This document shows positions 10,706 to 22,625 of a stretch of DNA of 64,000 nucleotides, piece after piece (within the stretch, counting starts at the first letter, position 1; each line of letters opens with the position of its first letter). The position numbers and the translations under genes are program-made. The DNA comes from Sciurus carolinensis (taxonomy: Eukaryota; Chordata; Mammalia; Rodentia; Sciuridae): the NCBI RefSeq assembly GCF_902686445.1, contig NC_062232.1, positions 71,441,440 through 71,505,439 on the forward strand. Direction: 5' to 3'. Below the pieces are notes generated by a model, which did no database searches, was not told the origin of the DNA, and was given only the letters and a program-made list of their open reading frames with translations.

Positions 10706-10927
10706 ACTACTGGGCTCAGTGGCACATACCTATAATTGTAGCAGCTCTCCAGTCTGAGGCAGGAGGATCCTTGAGTTCAAAACCAGTTTCAGCAAAAGTG
10801 AGGCTCTAAGCAAATCATGGAGACCCTGTCTCTAAATAAAATACAATATTGGGCTGGGGATGTGACTCAGTGGTTGAGTGCCCCTGAGTTCAATCCCTGG
10901 TAACTCCTCCCCACCACAAAAATAAAG
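10706..10927 (+). repeat. B1-dID (MEN-like) SINE
   Basis: Left half: GGCTCAGTGGCACATACCTA and GAGGCAGGAGGATCCTTGAG. Right ID half: GGGCTGGGGATGTGACTCAG and GAGTTCAATCCCTGG, with an A-rich tail. It lies inside old L1. Confidence 0.9.
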
Positions 10928-11700
10928 TTCTGAAAATTAGATGTAATATCTTAAATCTTCTCTCATAATGCTGGAATTAAACTATTGGTGAGCAAAAAAA
11001 ATTTGAAATTATACGAATATACAGATACTAAAAATAAATACTTCTGAACAAGCAATGGGTATCTGAAGAAATAAAAAGGCAAATAAAAACTTCTTGAAGC
11101 ATGAAAATGGAAACACGATATACCAAAACATGGGATGCAATAAAATCAGTCCTAGGAGGAAAGCTTATAGCAATAAAATCATACCTCAAAAAAATAATAA
11201 TAATATATAGATTTAAAACAAACATTCTAATTCTGCATCACAAAGACTTAAAGTAGCAAAGACAAACCAATTCAAAATTGGGAAAACAGAAGAAATAACA
11301 CAAATAAGAGTAGAAAAAATAGAAACTGAAACCATAATAAAAATATCAATGAAACAATGGGTTGTTCTTTGGAAAAGATAAATAAAATTAGCAAAAATAT
11401 AACTAGACTAAGAAAGAAAAAGGGAGAGAAAACAGAAACAAATAAAATTAGATGTGTAAAAGGATACATTAAAACAAATGCCACAGAAATACAAAGAATT
11501 ATTAGGAATTATTATTTAAAAAAACTGTATGCTAACAAATTGGAAAACCTATAAAACATGAAAAACAATATGAAAAAATACACCATACCAAAACTGAACC
11601 ATAAGGAAATACAAAAACTCTATATAAGAGATATCCCACAGGAAAAAGTAATGTAAGAATGAAACACTCCTATTTGAAACTTTAACTTCAGTCATCAAAG

Positions 11701-12265
11701 TATGCTTCAAATAATGATATATTCATTTCATATGATTATAAATAATGGCATAAATAGCTTGTGTTTCAGAAGAAACATGAATTTACTAAATATATTACAG
11801 TACCAAAAACCCTAGTCTACTTGGAATTTAGTATATTACAGTCATACATCAGGTTGCCTAGGTTGCACTTCTCATGAAAGTGACTTAAAAGCAAATTTGA
11901 AAGGTGCGAAAGTCTTTAAAATAAAGGGGTGTCAGATTTAATTGACAGTGTTTATGAGTGGGGTTCTGAACACAACACTACTTCTGTCATTGCTCTCTAA
12001 TGGTCTACTTCAAGTTCGTATTCCCATTAAATACATATCTTTTCTTGATTGCTTTACCATTACATTTTTCTTCTTTTGGCTCATGGATTTAGGGGCATTG
12101 CCAATATTCATACATTGCATTTAGGTGTTTATCATTTCCTTTTTCTCTTTATCAATTAAAATTCTTCTAACCTCCTCCTCCTTTCCTTAAAGATTTCTTC
12201 AATTTTCTAGGTAATTGTACTTAAAGATAGTTAAATGAAAAATATTCTGTGGATTTTAGTGTAGA
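11701..12265. other. Unassigned AT-rich sequence
   Basis: No convincing repeat or gene. The small plus-strand frame at 11942-12124 starts ATGACAGTG but is only 60 codons, hydrophobic at random, and has no context. Confidence 0.4.
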
Positions 12266-12545
12266 TAGCATCAGTTATAAAAAACATTGATATCTTTCTC
12301 CAAATTTTTTCTTTATTTTTTTCTTCAATGCTTTAGAATTATCATCATATAGGTTTTACATCTCCTTAGTTAGATTTATTTCTAGGTGTTTTTTTTGGGG
12401 GGAGGGGGCAGCTGTGACTATAATTGTTTTGATTTTTTTTCCCTGCAGATTTATTAGTATATACAAAAGCTAATTTTTGTAATTGTATTTTATGTCCTGT
12501 TAAGGTAGTGAACAGTTCCAATAAAATTATTTCATAAATTTAAAA
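12266..12545 (-). mobile_element. Old L1 ORF2 fragment, antisense
   Basis: TCATCATATAGGTTTTACAT then CTCCTTAGTTAGATTTATTT reads as antisense ORF2 sequence next to the reverse transcriptase domain. It contains a short G-run near 12396. It appears separate from the element that starts at about 12550. Confidence 0.5.
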
Positions 12546-12549
12546 GACT

Positions 12550-14830
12550 TCAAGGAAGGCCTTACAGTTAGTGCCTATGCCAATATGCTGGAATATTGAG
12601 TCTACTTTTTCTTCTCCTATTTGCAGATTTTCTGGTCTAATTCCTAAGTCTAATTCACTTTGAGTTGACTTTTTTTCAAGATAAGAGATAGGGATCAAGT
12701 TTCATTCTTCTACATATGAATATCAATTTTTCTCAGAACCACTTATTAGAGTGGCTATCTTTTTTCCAGCATATATTTTTGGCACCTCTCTCAAGTATCA
12801 GATGACTGTATGTGAATTTGTCTCTGTGTTTTCTATTTCATTGGTCTTAATGTCTGTTTTGGTGCCAATACAATGCTCTTTTTGTAACTAGAACTCTGTA
12901 GTATAATTTGAGGTACAGTATTGTGGGGTCTGCAGCATTGCTTTTCTTACTAAGAATGGATTTGGCTGTTCTGAATCTTTTATTTTCTGAAATGAATTTT
13001 AGAACTTTTTTTTTCTAGTTCTGTGAAGAATGTCATTGGCATTTTTATTGGGATTGCATTGAATTTGTGTGACACTTTTGGTAGTATGGCAATTCTTATA
13101 GTATTATTTTTGCCTGTATAAGAACATGGGAGAGCTTTCCATCTTCTAATTTCTTCCTCAATTTCTTTCTTCAGTGTTCCACAGTTTTCATTGTAGAGGT
13201 CCTTCAACTCCTGGGTTAGATTTCTCAGTATTTTTGAGATAATTTTGAGTTAGGTAGTTTTCCTATTTTGTTTTTCATCAGATTCATTATTGGAGTGTAA
13301 GAAATGAATGATTCATCTGTTGATATTGTATCCTGCCATTTTGCTAAATTTGTTTATGAGTTTTAGAAGTCTTCTGTTGGAGTTTTTTGGGTCTTCAAAA
13401 TGGAGGATCATGTCATTAGCAAACAGAGATAATTTGACTACCTCTTTTCCTATTTGTAGTCCTTTAATTTCCTTCTCTCTCCTAAATTCTCTATCTAGAG
13501 TTTCAAGGACTATATTGAAGAGGAGTGTTGAGATTAAACATTTTTGTCTTGTTCCTGTTGTTGGAGGAAATTCCTTAATTTTTTTTTCTTTTTTCAGTAT
13601 GATGTTGGCCTAAGATTGTGGCATATAGCCTTTTCAGTGTAAAAGTACATTTCTTCTATCCCTAGTTTCTCCAGTATTATAAAAAGGAATGGGCGCTGAA
13701 CTTGGTCAAATGCTGCTTCTGCATCTATTGAGATAATCACGTGATTCTTAAACTTAATGCTATTTCTTCAGTGAATTTCACTTTAGATTTATGTATACTT
13801 AACCAAACTTGCATCCCGGGGATAAAACCCAGTTGATCGTACTTCTCAAAGGAAAGTACAAATGGACAGTAAACATATGAAAAAGAAATGTTCAACATCT
13901 CTAACAACCAGAATCATACAAATCAAACTATACTGCTGTTTCATTTCACCCCAGTCAGAATGTCAATTTTTCAAGAATACAAATAATGATAAATGATGCT
14001 GAGGATGTAGGGGGAAATGTACATTCATACATTGTTTGGGGAACTGTAAACTAGTTAAATCACTCTGAACAGCAGTGTGGAGATTTCCCCAGAATTAGGA
14101 ACAAAACTATCATGTGACTCATCTATTCCTTTCCTTAGTATATATTCTAAAAATGTAAAATCATCTTACTATAGGGATATAGACACATCAATGCTTATAG
14201 CAACACAATTCATAATAGCCAAGCTATGGAACTAGCCAGGATGTCTGTCAACAGATGAATGGATAAAAATCATTGGTATATATACACAATTGAGCTTTAC
14301 TCAACCATAAAGAAGAATGAAATTATGGTGTCTTCTGGTCAATAGATGGAAATGAATAACATCATGCTAATTGAAACAAGCCAGACCCAAAAAGTCAAGG
14401 ATAAAATGGTTTATGTGTGGAAGCTGGACCAAAATAGGGGAAAAAAAGAGGAGGTGAAACCCACGAAAACAGAAGAAAGATAACTGGACTAGAGGAAGGG
14501 TTCTAGGGGAACAGGGGAGGGATGGGCAAAGGGAGGAATGATATAATAAATCATACCCAACAGTCCAGTGAACACATATGATCTTTATATATGTTCATCA
14601 TGCACTAATTTTTAGAAATTCTATAAATAAGTACATGAAAGATCAGTAGATTAGAAGAAAGGGAACAGGGGGGAGGTGAGAAAGGATGAAAAGGGGAAGT
14701 ACTTGGGACTGAACTGGAGCAAATTATATTCCATACTTGTATGTATTTTTAGGTCAAAATGGACACCAATATTATGTGTAAATATAATCCACTCATAAAA
14801 ATAAAAAATAGACATGAAAAAAATGTTAGT
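12550..14830 (+). mobile_element. L1 with 5' inversion (twin-priming product)
   Basis: From 12550 to about 13845 the sequence is ORF2 in antisense, from late ORF2 back to the reverse transcriptase region (CATCCCGGGGATAAAACCCA is the antisense of the conserved 'PGMQ' area). At about 13846 it switches without a gap to sense ORF2 C-terminus (TATGAAAAAGAAATGTTCAA), then 3'UTR, ending in an A-rich tail near 14820. Inverted 5' part followed by sense 3' part with the tail is the classic twin-priming layout. I could not find a clean target-site duplication. Confidence 0.7.
12980..13845 (-). pseudogene. L1 ORF2 reverse-transcriptase fragment, antisense, broken
   Basis: On the minus strand, residues such as [20 protein letters not shown] (13207 down to about 13140) are the ORF2 segment just after the reverse transcriptase domain, followed by YNTRNIAI-type sequence. 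The plus-strand frame at 13308-13613 is the antisense shadow of the same domain. Several stops and frameshifts interrupt it, so no product is expected. Confidence 0.65.
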
Positions 14831-15065
14831 TTGAAATCATACATATATTAATGTTGACTAAAGAGGTATGGAGGTAGAACAGATAGTAGAGTGAAACAGA
14901 CATTGTTACCTCATGTACATATATGACTGCATGACTGATGTGATCCTACAATATGTATAATCAGAAAAATGAGAAACTATACTCATTTATGTATGATCTA
15001 CCAAAATGTATAAATGAATTCTAGTCATGTACAACTAATTAAAACAAATTTTAAAAATTTAAAAC
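14831..15065 (+). mobile_element. L1 3'UTR fragment, sense
   Basis: GAGTGAAACAGACATTGTTACC, a string shared with the L1 3' ends at 30.5 and 34.6 kb, is followed by a stretch ending in an A-rich tail near 15060. It lies directly downstream of the inverted L1 and may be a separate insertion. Confidence 0.6.
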
Positions 15066-15334
15066 AAAGAATAATGCTGATTTATCTAGATAAAAGTAAG
15101 ACTTTACATGTACTTTTAATATAATAATTTGGAAATTTAACCTACTGTATATGAAACAAAATTGAAATCATAAGCAAGATATTTTATATTTCAGGAAAAT
15201 TTAAGGGATGTAGTATTATAAAAATAATTCAAATTAGAATTATAAATAGCATGACATTTCAGAGTTTAAGAATTTGTTTTCTTTTGTTGACCTCTGTTTT
15301 AAAAACAAGTGTATAAATTCCATTCCATACTGTT

Positions 15335-15339
<5 letters not shown>
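15066..15339. other. Unassigned AT-rich sequence
   Basis: No feature recognised. Confidence 0.4.
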
Positions 15340-15372
<33 letters not shown>

Positions 15373-15373
15373 T
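15340..15373. repeat. (TG)n microsatellite
   Basis: About 15 uninterrupted TG units. It directly abuts an antisense ID-like remnant. Confidence 0.95.
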
Positions 15374-15452
15374 GGTTCTAGGGATTGAAACCAGAATCTT
15401 ATATATGATAGGCAAGTATACTGCCACTGTGTTACTGTCTCATCTTCCTTTT
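15371..15452 (-). repeat. Degraded ID-like SINE, antisense
   Basis: GGTTCTAGGGATTGAAACCA and GGCAAGTATACTGCCACTGT are the antisense of the ID B-box and A-box regions. It is heavily mutated. Confidence 0.6.
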
Positions 15453-16345
15453 AAATTTTAAGATGAGTTTATTGCCTATAGTGTGATATAAATCTCATTA
15501 AATACAATTTCAATCTTTATATGTAAGAAAACTTTGCTTCCTGGAAAGGACTGGGTATTGAGATCTAATGATCAATTGGTAAACTTTCTTCAAAAATTGA
15601 AAGTGTATTTAAATAATCAGCATGATGTTTAGGTGCCCAGACATTGGAATTTTGGGAATCAGTAAAACCTGAATTTAAAATCTTAGTTAACTACTTATAT
15701 TACACTTTAGTTATATAACATTTAACAATTTATTTAATTCTTTAGTGCTTAGTTTACTCTCCTATAAAATGAGGGTAATTACTTTCCTCATAGTCATGGT
15801 TAAAATGTGAGATAAACTATATGAAGTATTAACACAGTACCTAGAACATAGCGATTGCTTTGAAGTGCAGATTATTATAAGTACTTTCTTTCATCATTCC
15901 CTGTATATATTCCCAAGTTTCAAATAACTAAAATATACTTTATATGTTCAATGAAAACATGACAGTAAAATTAGGACTTTTTGTTAAAAATAATAAAACT
16001 CAATTCAAATTAACTTTGGAATTCTGCTTCATAAATTCAAAAAAATGCAAGTGTCCTAATAATAATAGTTAAATAATATTCCATTTAGAACTAGTTGGAA
16101 CTAGATATTTTTCCTCAAACTGTACTTACCTCTTCTCCTCCTCTTCTACTGCACACACACCCACAAAATATTAGAGACCTGAAAAACACAATTTGATGTG
16201 AATCTACTAAAGATGTTTTTCTAAAACAGGAGGAAAAATCAAAGTATGTATATGGTAAATTTTACAGATGCTTATCCATATTTGATTGTCCTTTTCTTCC
16301 AGAAAGAAAGAAGTCTGTACTTATCAGCTATATTGTAGGTGTTTT
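15453..16345. other. Unassigned AT-rich sequence
   Basis: No gene or recognisable repeat seen. Confidence 0.4.
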
Positions 16346-17500
16346 AAAAAATTTTTGACTTTTTTTCTAGTTAGTTATACATGACAGTAGAATGCATTTA
16401 TACATTTTGATAAATCTTACATAAATGAAGTATAACTTCTCATTTTTCTGATTGTACATATTGTAGAATCACATTGGTCATGCAGTCATATATGTACATG
16501 ATGTAATAATGTCTGTTTCACTCCACTCTCCTTCCTATTCCCATACCGCTTCCTCTCCCTTCACTCCCCTCTACCTAATGTAAAGTAACTCTATTCTTCC
16601 CTTGCAACCTGCACCCCTTTATTGGTAGTTAGCATTCACATATTAGGGAAAACATTTGGTCTTTGGTTTTGGGGTTTTGACTTATTTCACTTAGCATGAT
16701 ATTCTCCAACTCCATCCACTTACCAGCAAATGCCATAATTTCATTCTTCTCTAAGCTGAGTAATATTCCGTTTTGTATAGATATCACATTTTCTTTATCC
16801 ATTAATCTTTTGAAGGACACCTAGGTTGGTTCCATAGATTGTGAATTGAGCTGCTATAAATATTAATGTGACTGCAACATTGTAGTATATGGATTTTAAG
16901 TCCTTTGGATATAAACCGAGGAGTGGAATAACTGGATCAAATGGTGTTTCCATTCCAAATTTTCTGAGGAATTTCCGTAATGCTTTCCATAATGGCTGCA
17001 CCGATTCTCATTCCCACCAGCAATGTATGAGTGTACCCTTTTCCCCACATCCTCACCAACATTTATTGTTGCTTGCATTCTTAATAATTGCCATTCTGAC
17101 TGGAGTGAGATGAAATCTTAGAATAGTTTTGATTTGCATTTCTCTAATTGCTAGAGATGCTGAACATTTTTCATATATTTGTTAATGAATTTGTATTTCT
17201 TATTCTGTGAAGTGTCTGTTTAGCTCCTTAGCCCATTTATTGATTGGGTTATTTGTTCTCTTGGTGTTAAGTTTTTTGAGTTCTTTTTACATCCTAGAGA
17301 TTAATGCTTTATCTGAAGTGCATGTGGTAAAGATTTTCTCCCAAACTGTAGACTCTCTTCACATTATTGATTGTTTCTTTTGCTGGGAAGAATTTTTTTA
17401 GTTTGAGTCCATCCCATTTATTGAATCTTGATTCTACTTCTTGCACTTTTAGGGGTCTTGTTAAGGACGTCAGATCCTAGGCCTGCATGGTGAAGATATT
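16346..17500 (-). mobile_element. L1 3' end, antisense, 5'-truncated
   Basis: It starts with a T-rich segment and TAGTTAGTTATACATGACAG, runs through the 3'UTR (polypyrimidine strand around 16500-16620), then antisense ORF2 C-terminus to about 17500 (TTGTTAAGGACGTCAGATCC). On the minus strand 16795-17001 encodes residues such as FGMETPFDPVIPLLGLYPKD, a conserved ORF2 C-terminal block. It is 5'-truncated as most L1 insertions are, and broken by stops. Confidence 0.85.
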
Positions 17501-18849
17501 GTAATTTTGTGTAACAGTCAACTAGTTCTGGGGAAAAAAATAAAGAAAAATATTTTTTAATATTTTCAGGTTGAATCAATGATAAGATTTCACACAATGA
17601 TTCAGATCTCTGGTCAAAGCCTTCTTTTTATTTTTTTATTTTTTCAAGATAGTAGACAGCAACTAAAAGATCAAACTTTCTTCATCCTTATTTCTTGAAT
17701 GACAGTGAAATTTTTTATGTAGGTAAGCGTAAACTTGTATTAAGGTATTGATTTGGGGGTGTTTTATTGAGAGATAGGGTCACTATTACACTTGGTTTTA
17801 TTTTGTTCCTCTACTATAATTTTATATTCAGAACAAACAACTACAAAAACAAGAAAATATGCAAGCACAAAATGCAGTTTCTAAATTGAATAATTGTTAA
17901 CCTAACTGAAAAGCAATTTAATAAATCCAGGATAACCTCATACCTAAACTTTTTGATGATGGAATACTAAGCAAAATTTGAGTGAGAAAAACAGCATTGC
18001 CCTGGGATTTACTTCACAATTTCCGATAACTTATATGCAAAAGCAATATTATATTCTCTATGTTATCTCTATTTAGAATGCCAGACATTTGACATCACTA
18101 TATTATGAGAAATTCCTCATATTCATAACTAAAACCTTTTGGCAAAAATTCTACAGTATTTCTTGTTATTTCTCTGATGCTGAGTAGTCGTGAAGTAAAA
18201 CAGAGTTATAAAACATATTACCTTATAATGACAGTTATTTTATCACATTATGTATAAACAATAATTATGGCTAAAGAGAAAAACCTGTTAAAATGAGAGT
18301 TACAACTCAGGTGTGAATGTTCCAATGTGTTTTTACTTCAGGGTACATAAAATTATTTCTTAAGTATCCTTTTAAGAATCTTATATCCTGGAGTTGTTAC
18401 TATAGACATAAATCAGAAAATTTATTTTGCTCTAAGTTCTACTGTAATTGATATATATATTTTCATGTTCACGGGTTATGTGTATTTTTATCAGATTATG
18501 AATTTTAAGTGCTTTCAATGAATTCAAGCAGAGTAGATATAGTGAAATAGAACCAAAATACATGAGAATATATTATTGTATTAATATGTTTCTCTCCACA
18601 AATGGAAATGAGATATTTAGAAGATACTGGTGGGAAGGTAAAACCTTTGCATTTTCTCATGTGCTTAAACTTTTTATATTTTTTCCTCAAGTACATATTT
18701 CAAACTAGAAACGTCCCTCAATAACAGAGAGTGGAGTTGTCTAAATTGTAAGAGCTCGTCTCATACTTTCTACAGATTATAGATTGCAGCAAAGTTGGAA
18801 TATATGGGATCAATATATCAATAAAGTTATATATAGGTAGCCAAAAAAT
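17501..18849. other. Unassigned AT-rich sequence
   Basis: No gene, RNA or clear repeat recognised. Confidence 0.4.
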
Positions 18850-19324
18850 AAGCATTACAATCAGCATACAATAGCCAGATTGTGGAACCAACCTAGATGC
18901 CCTTCAATTGATGAATGGATAAAGAAACTATGGTATATATATGTATATATATACGATGAAATATTACTCAGCCATAAAGAATAATAAAATTATGGCATTT
19001 GCAGGCAAATGGATGAAATGGAAGAATATCATGCTAAGTGAGATAAGCCAATCTCAAAAAAAACCAAAGGACGAATGATCTCGCTGGTAAGTGGATGACA
19101 ACACATAATGGGGGGTGGGAGGGAGGTAAGAATGGAGGAAGGAGGGACTGTATAGAGGGAAAAGAGGGATGGGAGGGGTGAGAGAGAAGGAAAAAATAAC
19201 AATGAATCAAACACCATTACCCTATGTAAATGTATGATTACACAAATGGTATGCCTACACTTCATGTACAAACAGAGAAACAAGTTGTACCCCATTTGTT
19301 TACAATAAAAGAAAAAGTATTACA
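18850..19324 (+). mobile_element. Young L1 3' end, 5'-truncated, with duplication
   Basis: The body (about 18861-19314) begins CAGCATACAATAGCCAGATT and contains the end of ORF2, the purine-rich G-run 3'UTR (19110-19190) and the tail ...CCCATTTGTTTACAATAAAA. Flanks AAGCATTACA (18850-18859) and AAGTATTACA (19315-19324) match at 9 of 10. The tail motif is shared with the long L1s at 21.8 and 44.8 kb. The minus-strand frame at 19029-19295 is antisense to it. Confidence 0.88.
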
Positions 19325-19901
19325 GAACAATGAAGAAATTTTATAACATAAATGTTATTTTGGAACTACAGCAGATGTTTTATATAATAAAAGGAAAATA
19401 TATTCGTTTTTCAGCTGACAATGCCCGAAGTACCAAATCATTATTGGTTTCTGTTTTGTCACTTTGATTCACATGTGCAATACTGTGAGATGCCTAGAGA
19501 CACTTTTCTTTAGAATCCAAAAGAATTACGTCATGTATCTTAAGAATGATTTTTGTTTAAAAGTGTTTATCTCGAATCTTAACTCATAATTTGTAAGACT
19601 CATATTGGTAACTTGAAATGTGCTTTAATGCTTACCCATTGCTTGTGTTATTGTTGTTGTTGTTGTTTTCATTGTGATTATAATGTCTGAGACTGTGATC
19701 AACATATGAAAACTATGAATATATATAATGAAGTGTTTCTAGGGGCATAAAACTATTATAATTTTTCTCAACATTCAAAATAACTAATGGTTTTTCACTT
19801 ACAGTTAGATAGTATTCTAGTTATTTGAACTGTCAAATCCTTAGAAATTCACCGCAGTATTTATTCCAGTTAGGCAAATTTATTATATACAAGTGAGTGA
19901 A
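19325..19901. other. Unassigned sequence with a short (TTG)n
   Basis: A (TTG)n microsatellite of about six units lies at 19649-19668. Nothing else was recognised. Confidence 0.5.
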
Positions 19902-20043
19902 GGGCTGGTGTTGTGGCTCAGTGGTAGTGTGCTTGCCTAGCACATGTGAGGCACTGGGTTTGATCCTCAGTACCACATAAAAATAAATAAAATAAAGTTA
20001 TTATGTTCATAAAAAACTAAAAAAAAAAAATTAAGTGGCTGAA
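19891..20043 (+). repeat. ID SINE
   Basis: The well-preserved body starts GGGCTGGTGTTGTGGCTCAG and runs through AGTGTGCTTGCCTAGCACAT to GATCCTCAGTACCACATAAA with an A-rich tail. Imperfect flanking repeats are AAGTGAGTGAA (19891-19901) and AAGTGGCTGAA (20033-20043). ID elements derive from tRNA-Ala/BC1-type RNA and use L1 machinery. Confidence 0.92.
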
Positions 20044-20140
20044 ATTTGTTTCCTCCTACTTTTCTTTCTTTTTTAGGAGAATGTAAACAAGCAGCTCAAT
20101 GCACAAAATGAAAGAATAACAAAAAATACTTCCTTTAAAT

Positions 20141-20285
20141 TTTTTCTTTCTTTCTCTCTCTCTCTCTCTCTCTCCCCTCCCTCTTCCCTCTTTCTTTCCT
20201 TCCTTCCTTCCTTCCTTCCTTCTTTCCTTCCTTCCTTCCTTTCTTTCTTCCTTCCTTCCTCCTTCCCTCCCTTCCTTCCTTCCTT

Positions 20286-20328
<43 letters not shown>

Positions 20329-20371
20329 CCTCCCTCCCTCCCTCTCTCTTTCTTTCTTTCTTCTCTTTCTT
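20141..20371. repeat. Long polypyrimidine (CT/TTCC) low-complexity tract
   Basis: About 231 bases are almost pure C and T: (TC)n, (TTCC)n, (CCCT)n and (TC)n blocks. The reverse strand is pure purine and gives two arginine/glutamate/lysine-rich frames (20056-20403 and 20073-20441), which are artefacts. Mirror-symmetric polypurine tracts of this length can form triplex (H-) DNA. Confidence 0.97.
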
Positions 20372-20428
20372 GCATTATGGGAACCAAACCCAGGCCCTTG
20401 CACCTGCTAGTTATGTGGTCTACACAAC
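20372..20428 (-). repeat. ID-like remnant, antisense
   Basis: TGGGAACCAAACCCAGGCCC is the antisense of the ID B-box region. The polypyrimidine tract directly before it probably grew from the T-run of this antisense SINE. Confidence 0.5.
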
Positions 20429-20884
20429 AACAACAAAACACATAGTCAAGTTATGACCATCTGAATCAAAACAAAAAAAATAAATAAAAGTAGAAAAAGG
20501 AGAAGGAAAAGGAGGAGGAGGAGAAACAAAACCAACAAAAAAGCAGCCAAGTTTTAACCCTTTAATTTCCTCTATTTCTAATACTCATCATGATTTCATT
20601 CTTCTTTATGTGTAGTTCAGCGCATTAGAACTTAGAACTTGATTTTAAAGAAAGTAAGTTAAAATTTTTGATAATATGTGAATGCTTATTGCATATTTAT
20701 TCATTCTTATTGAGTGAACAGGAGTAAAATAACATTGTTTTAAAAATACTACAGTGAAATGGAACAATAAAATGAAAAAATAACACATTAAATGTTAGAA
20801 TATTAATTAGATGTATTACTGAAATGTTCAAATAACTTAAATACTTATATAGAGAAACTAAAATTATAATAATGTAAATTCAAC
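20429..20884. other. Unassigned AT-rich sequence
   Basis: A small purine-rich (GGA)n run lies at 20498-20524. No gene seen. Confidence 0.5.
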
Positions 20885-21224
20885 TTTTTTAGTCAACCAT
20901 CTATAGAGTTGTTGATATTCTCTTTAGTTTTATTTGTGCTATCTTTCAAAGTTGTTTTCCTGCTTTCTTTCTCTGCATATTCATTAATAGCATATATAGC
21001 AGCAATTGAATTTATATGTTAAACTGGTATCCAAGTAATTTACTGAATTTGTTCATCAACTACCAAAGTCTTCTGGTAGAGTATTTTACGTTTTCCAAGT
21101 AAAGGATCATTCGATCAGTAAATAGATATTTTCACTTCTTTTGCTATTTGCATATGTTTAATTTTCTTACATTGCCTAATTGCTCTGCTCTGGCTAGAGT
21201 TTCAAGAATATAAAGGAGGGACCT
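20885..21224 (-). mobile_element. Old L1 ORF2 fragment, antisense
   Basis: TTTACTGAATTTGTTCATCAA, CTTCTGGTAGAGTATTTTAC and TGCTCTGGCTAGAGTTTCAAG follow the order of the antisense reverse transcriptase region. It is strongly diverged. Confidence 0.7.
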
Positions 21225-21779
21225 ATTTACACTTACTCTAGATGTAAAGACTTTAAAGGCAGCATCCAGAAGTTATTGCTCAGGGGTTTCTGAATGTTTC
21301 TCTAGCTACCTAAGGTTCTTATAGATGTCAAGGGCAGAACCACCAATGAACTGAATATGGAAGAGGCAACCGGTGGAAGGATTGATATCCCAGGTATGAT
21401 GTTTAGTGATGGTCTTTGTAAATTGAGCCAAAAAAAGGGTGGGATTCTCCTGATTTTGTCATAAAAAAACCTGAGTATGAGAATTTGTTGTCATATCTTC
21501 AGGGAGACAGGTGATCATCATGTGTTGGATTTGAGCAATTCCTGGTCTTGGGCTTACTATGTCCAACTGAGTTCAGGCATGGGGAGAGTGTTATCTGCCA
21601 TGGAATTGGCATTAGGGTTTTGGGTATGGAGAAAGTTGGCATATTCCCTTGCCACTTGCCAAATGTGGGCACATTCATTAGTGATTAGGGTGGAAGTGAG
21701 GATATAGTAAACATTCACCTAGGAGAGATGGTAGGCCTGAGTCAAATGTAGGAATTCCATTTTAAATTTAATGGGGTAG
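21225..21779 (-). pseudogene. Endogenous retrovirus gag fragment, antisense
   Basis: The reverse complement aligns with about 60,570-61,130 of the provirus at the right end of the window. Shared strings include AGAACCACCAATGAACTGAA (21341 region against its complement near 61022) and GGTAGGCCTGAGTCAAATGT (21731 region). It covers capsid-like sequence only and has stops in all frames. It ends where the long L1 begins, at about 21780. The plus-strand frame at 21477-21707 is the antisense shadow. Confidence 0.85.
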
Positions 21780-22625
21780 ACTCAGGCCCAGCACAGTGCC
21801 ACCAGGCAAGACTTCTGCTCTGGGGAGGCAGGCCCAGAGACGCAGACCCAGAAACTCAGGCCCAGGCCAGCTGGACCCCAGCCTGCAGTCTAGGGCCCAT
21901 GCTACAGTTGACCATCTGTCAACATGTGGAGGCTCCTCTGCCTACTAGCAGTGATTATACCCCACCTGGAGGCCACTAACCTAGAGGGGAAGCATCCTTT
22001 TTGGATCACTGCATTATAAAGTTCCTCCAAAACATTAGGCTACTGAAGACTAGGAGGTCTGAAGAATACTGTATAGTTTTGTTATAGATTTTTTAATTAC
22101 TAGTAATATTAGAATTATTCCTATTATACCAACTATTGTTCCCACTTTACTTTTCTTTTATTAATATTTTTCTCAGCATATTTTCCTCTTATCTATCTGT
22201 GTCCTTGAAGACTCTTTCTCCCTTTTAACATGCTAAAAACCAATTTCTTTTAATTCCAGTTTCAGTACTCCTATGACATAGTACCTCTATAGACACATTT
22301 CTTATCTCATTAATGTTGTATCCTACACCCTTCCCCATCATCTTTGTCCACCTTTAGAAATTGTGGTCCTTATTTCAAACCTATTGACTAAGATGTAGAT
22401 AATAATTGAACTCATAATCTCTGTTCATTAAGACAATATGGTTACTATCTTAAAAATGGACTATTGGAGTTAAGGATGCATATTGTTTGTATGCTGTGCT
22501 GCTAATATGTGATCTCTCACATCAAGGTGAGTTACTGGAAACCTACTGGGACACTATAAGTCTATAGGGGGGAAACTGCAATACCTCAGATTTTCACTCC
22601 TAGAGAGGAAAGATACATGAGCAAT
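21780..22625 (+). promoter_or_regulatory. L1-A 5'UTR (partial)
   Basis: GC-richer sequence with CAGGCCCAG-type repeats leads into a stretch shared with copy B (CAGTCTAGGGCCCATGCTAC, TGACCATCTGTCAA). L1 5'UTRs hold an internal Pol II promoter. This copy lacks the LTR-like upstream part seen in copy B, so promoter function is doubtful. Confidence 0.65.

Larger units (their letters stand above)
9295..11700 (+). mobile_element. Old L1, end of ORF1 through ORF2 endonuclease and linker
   Basis: From about 9300 the sequence follows the ORF1 C-terminal domain (TAGACTAACAAAATATTTATT, AATACTGTATTCAGTAAAGC, TCAGAAATGAAGGGAAATAA). It then passes through the endonuclease region (TTGGCTGAATAGATAAAAAT near 10030) to the ORF2 linker (GGGTTGTTCTTTGGAAAAGA near 11360) and beyond. 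It is cut by SINEs at 9530, 10485 and 10706. Frames are short and broken; the minus-strand frames at 11028-11484 are antisense to L1. Confidence 0.75.

Noticed and set aside
20056..20441. Arginine/glutamate-rich proteins of 115 and 122 residues on the minus strand
   Set aside because: They are translations of the polypyrimidine low-complexity tract in two frames.
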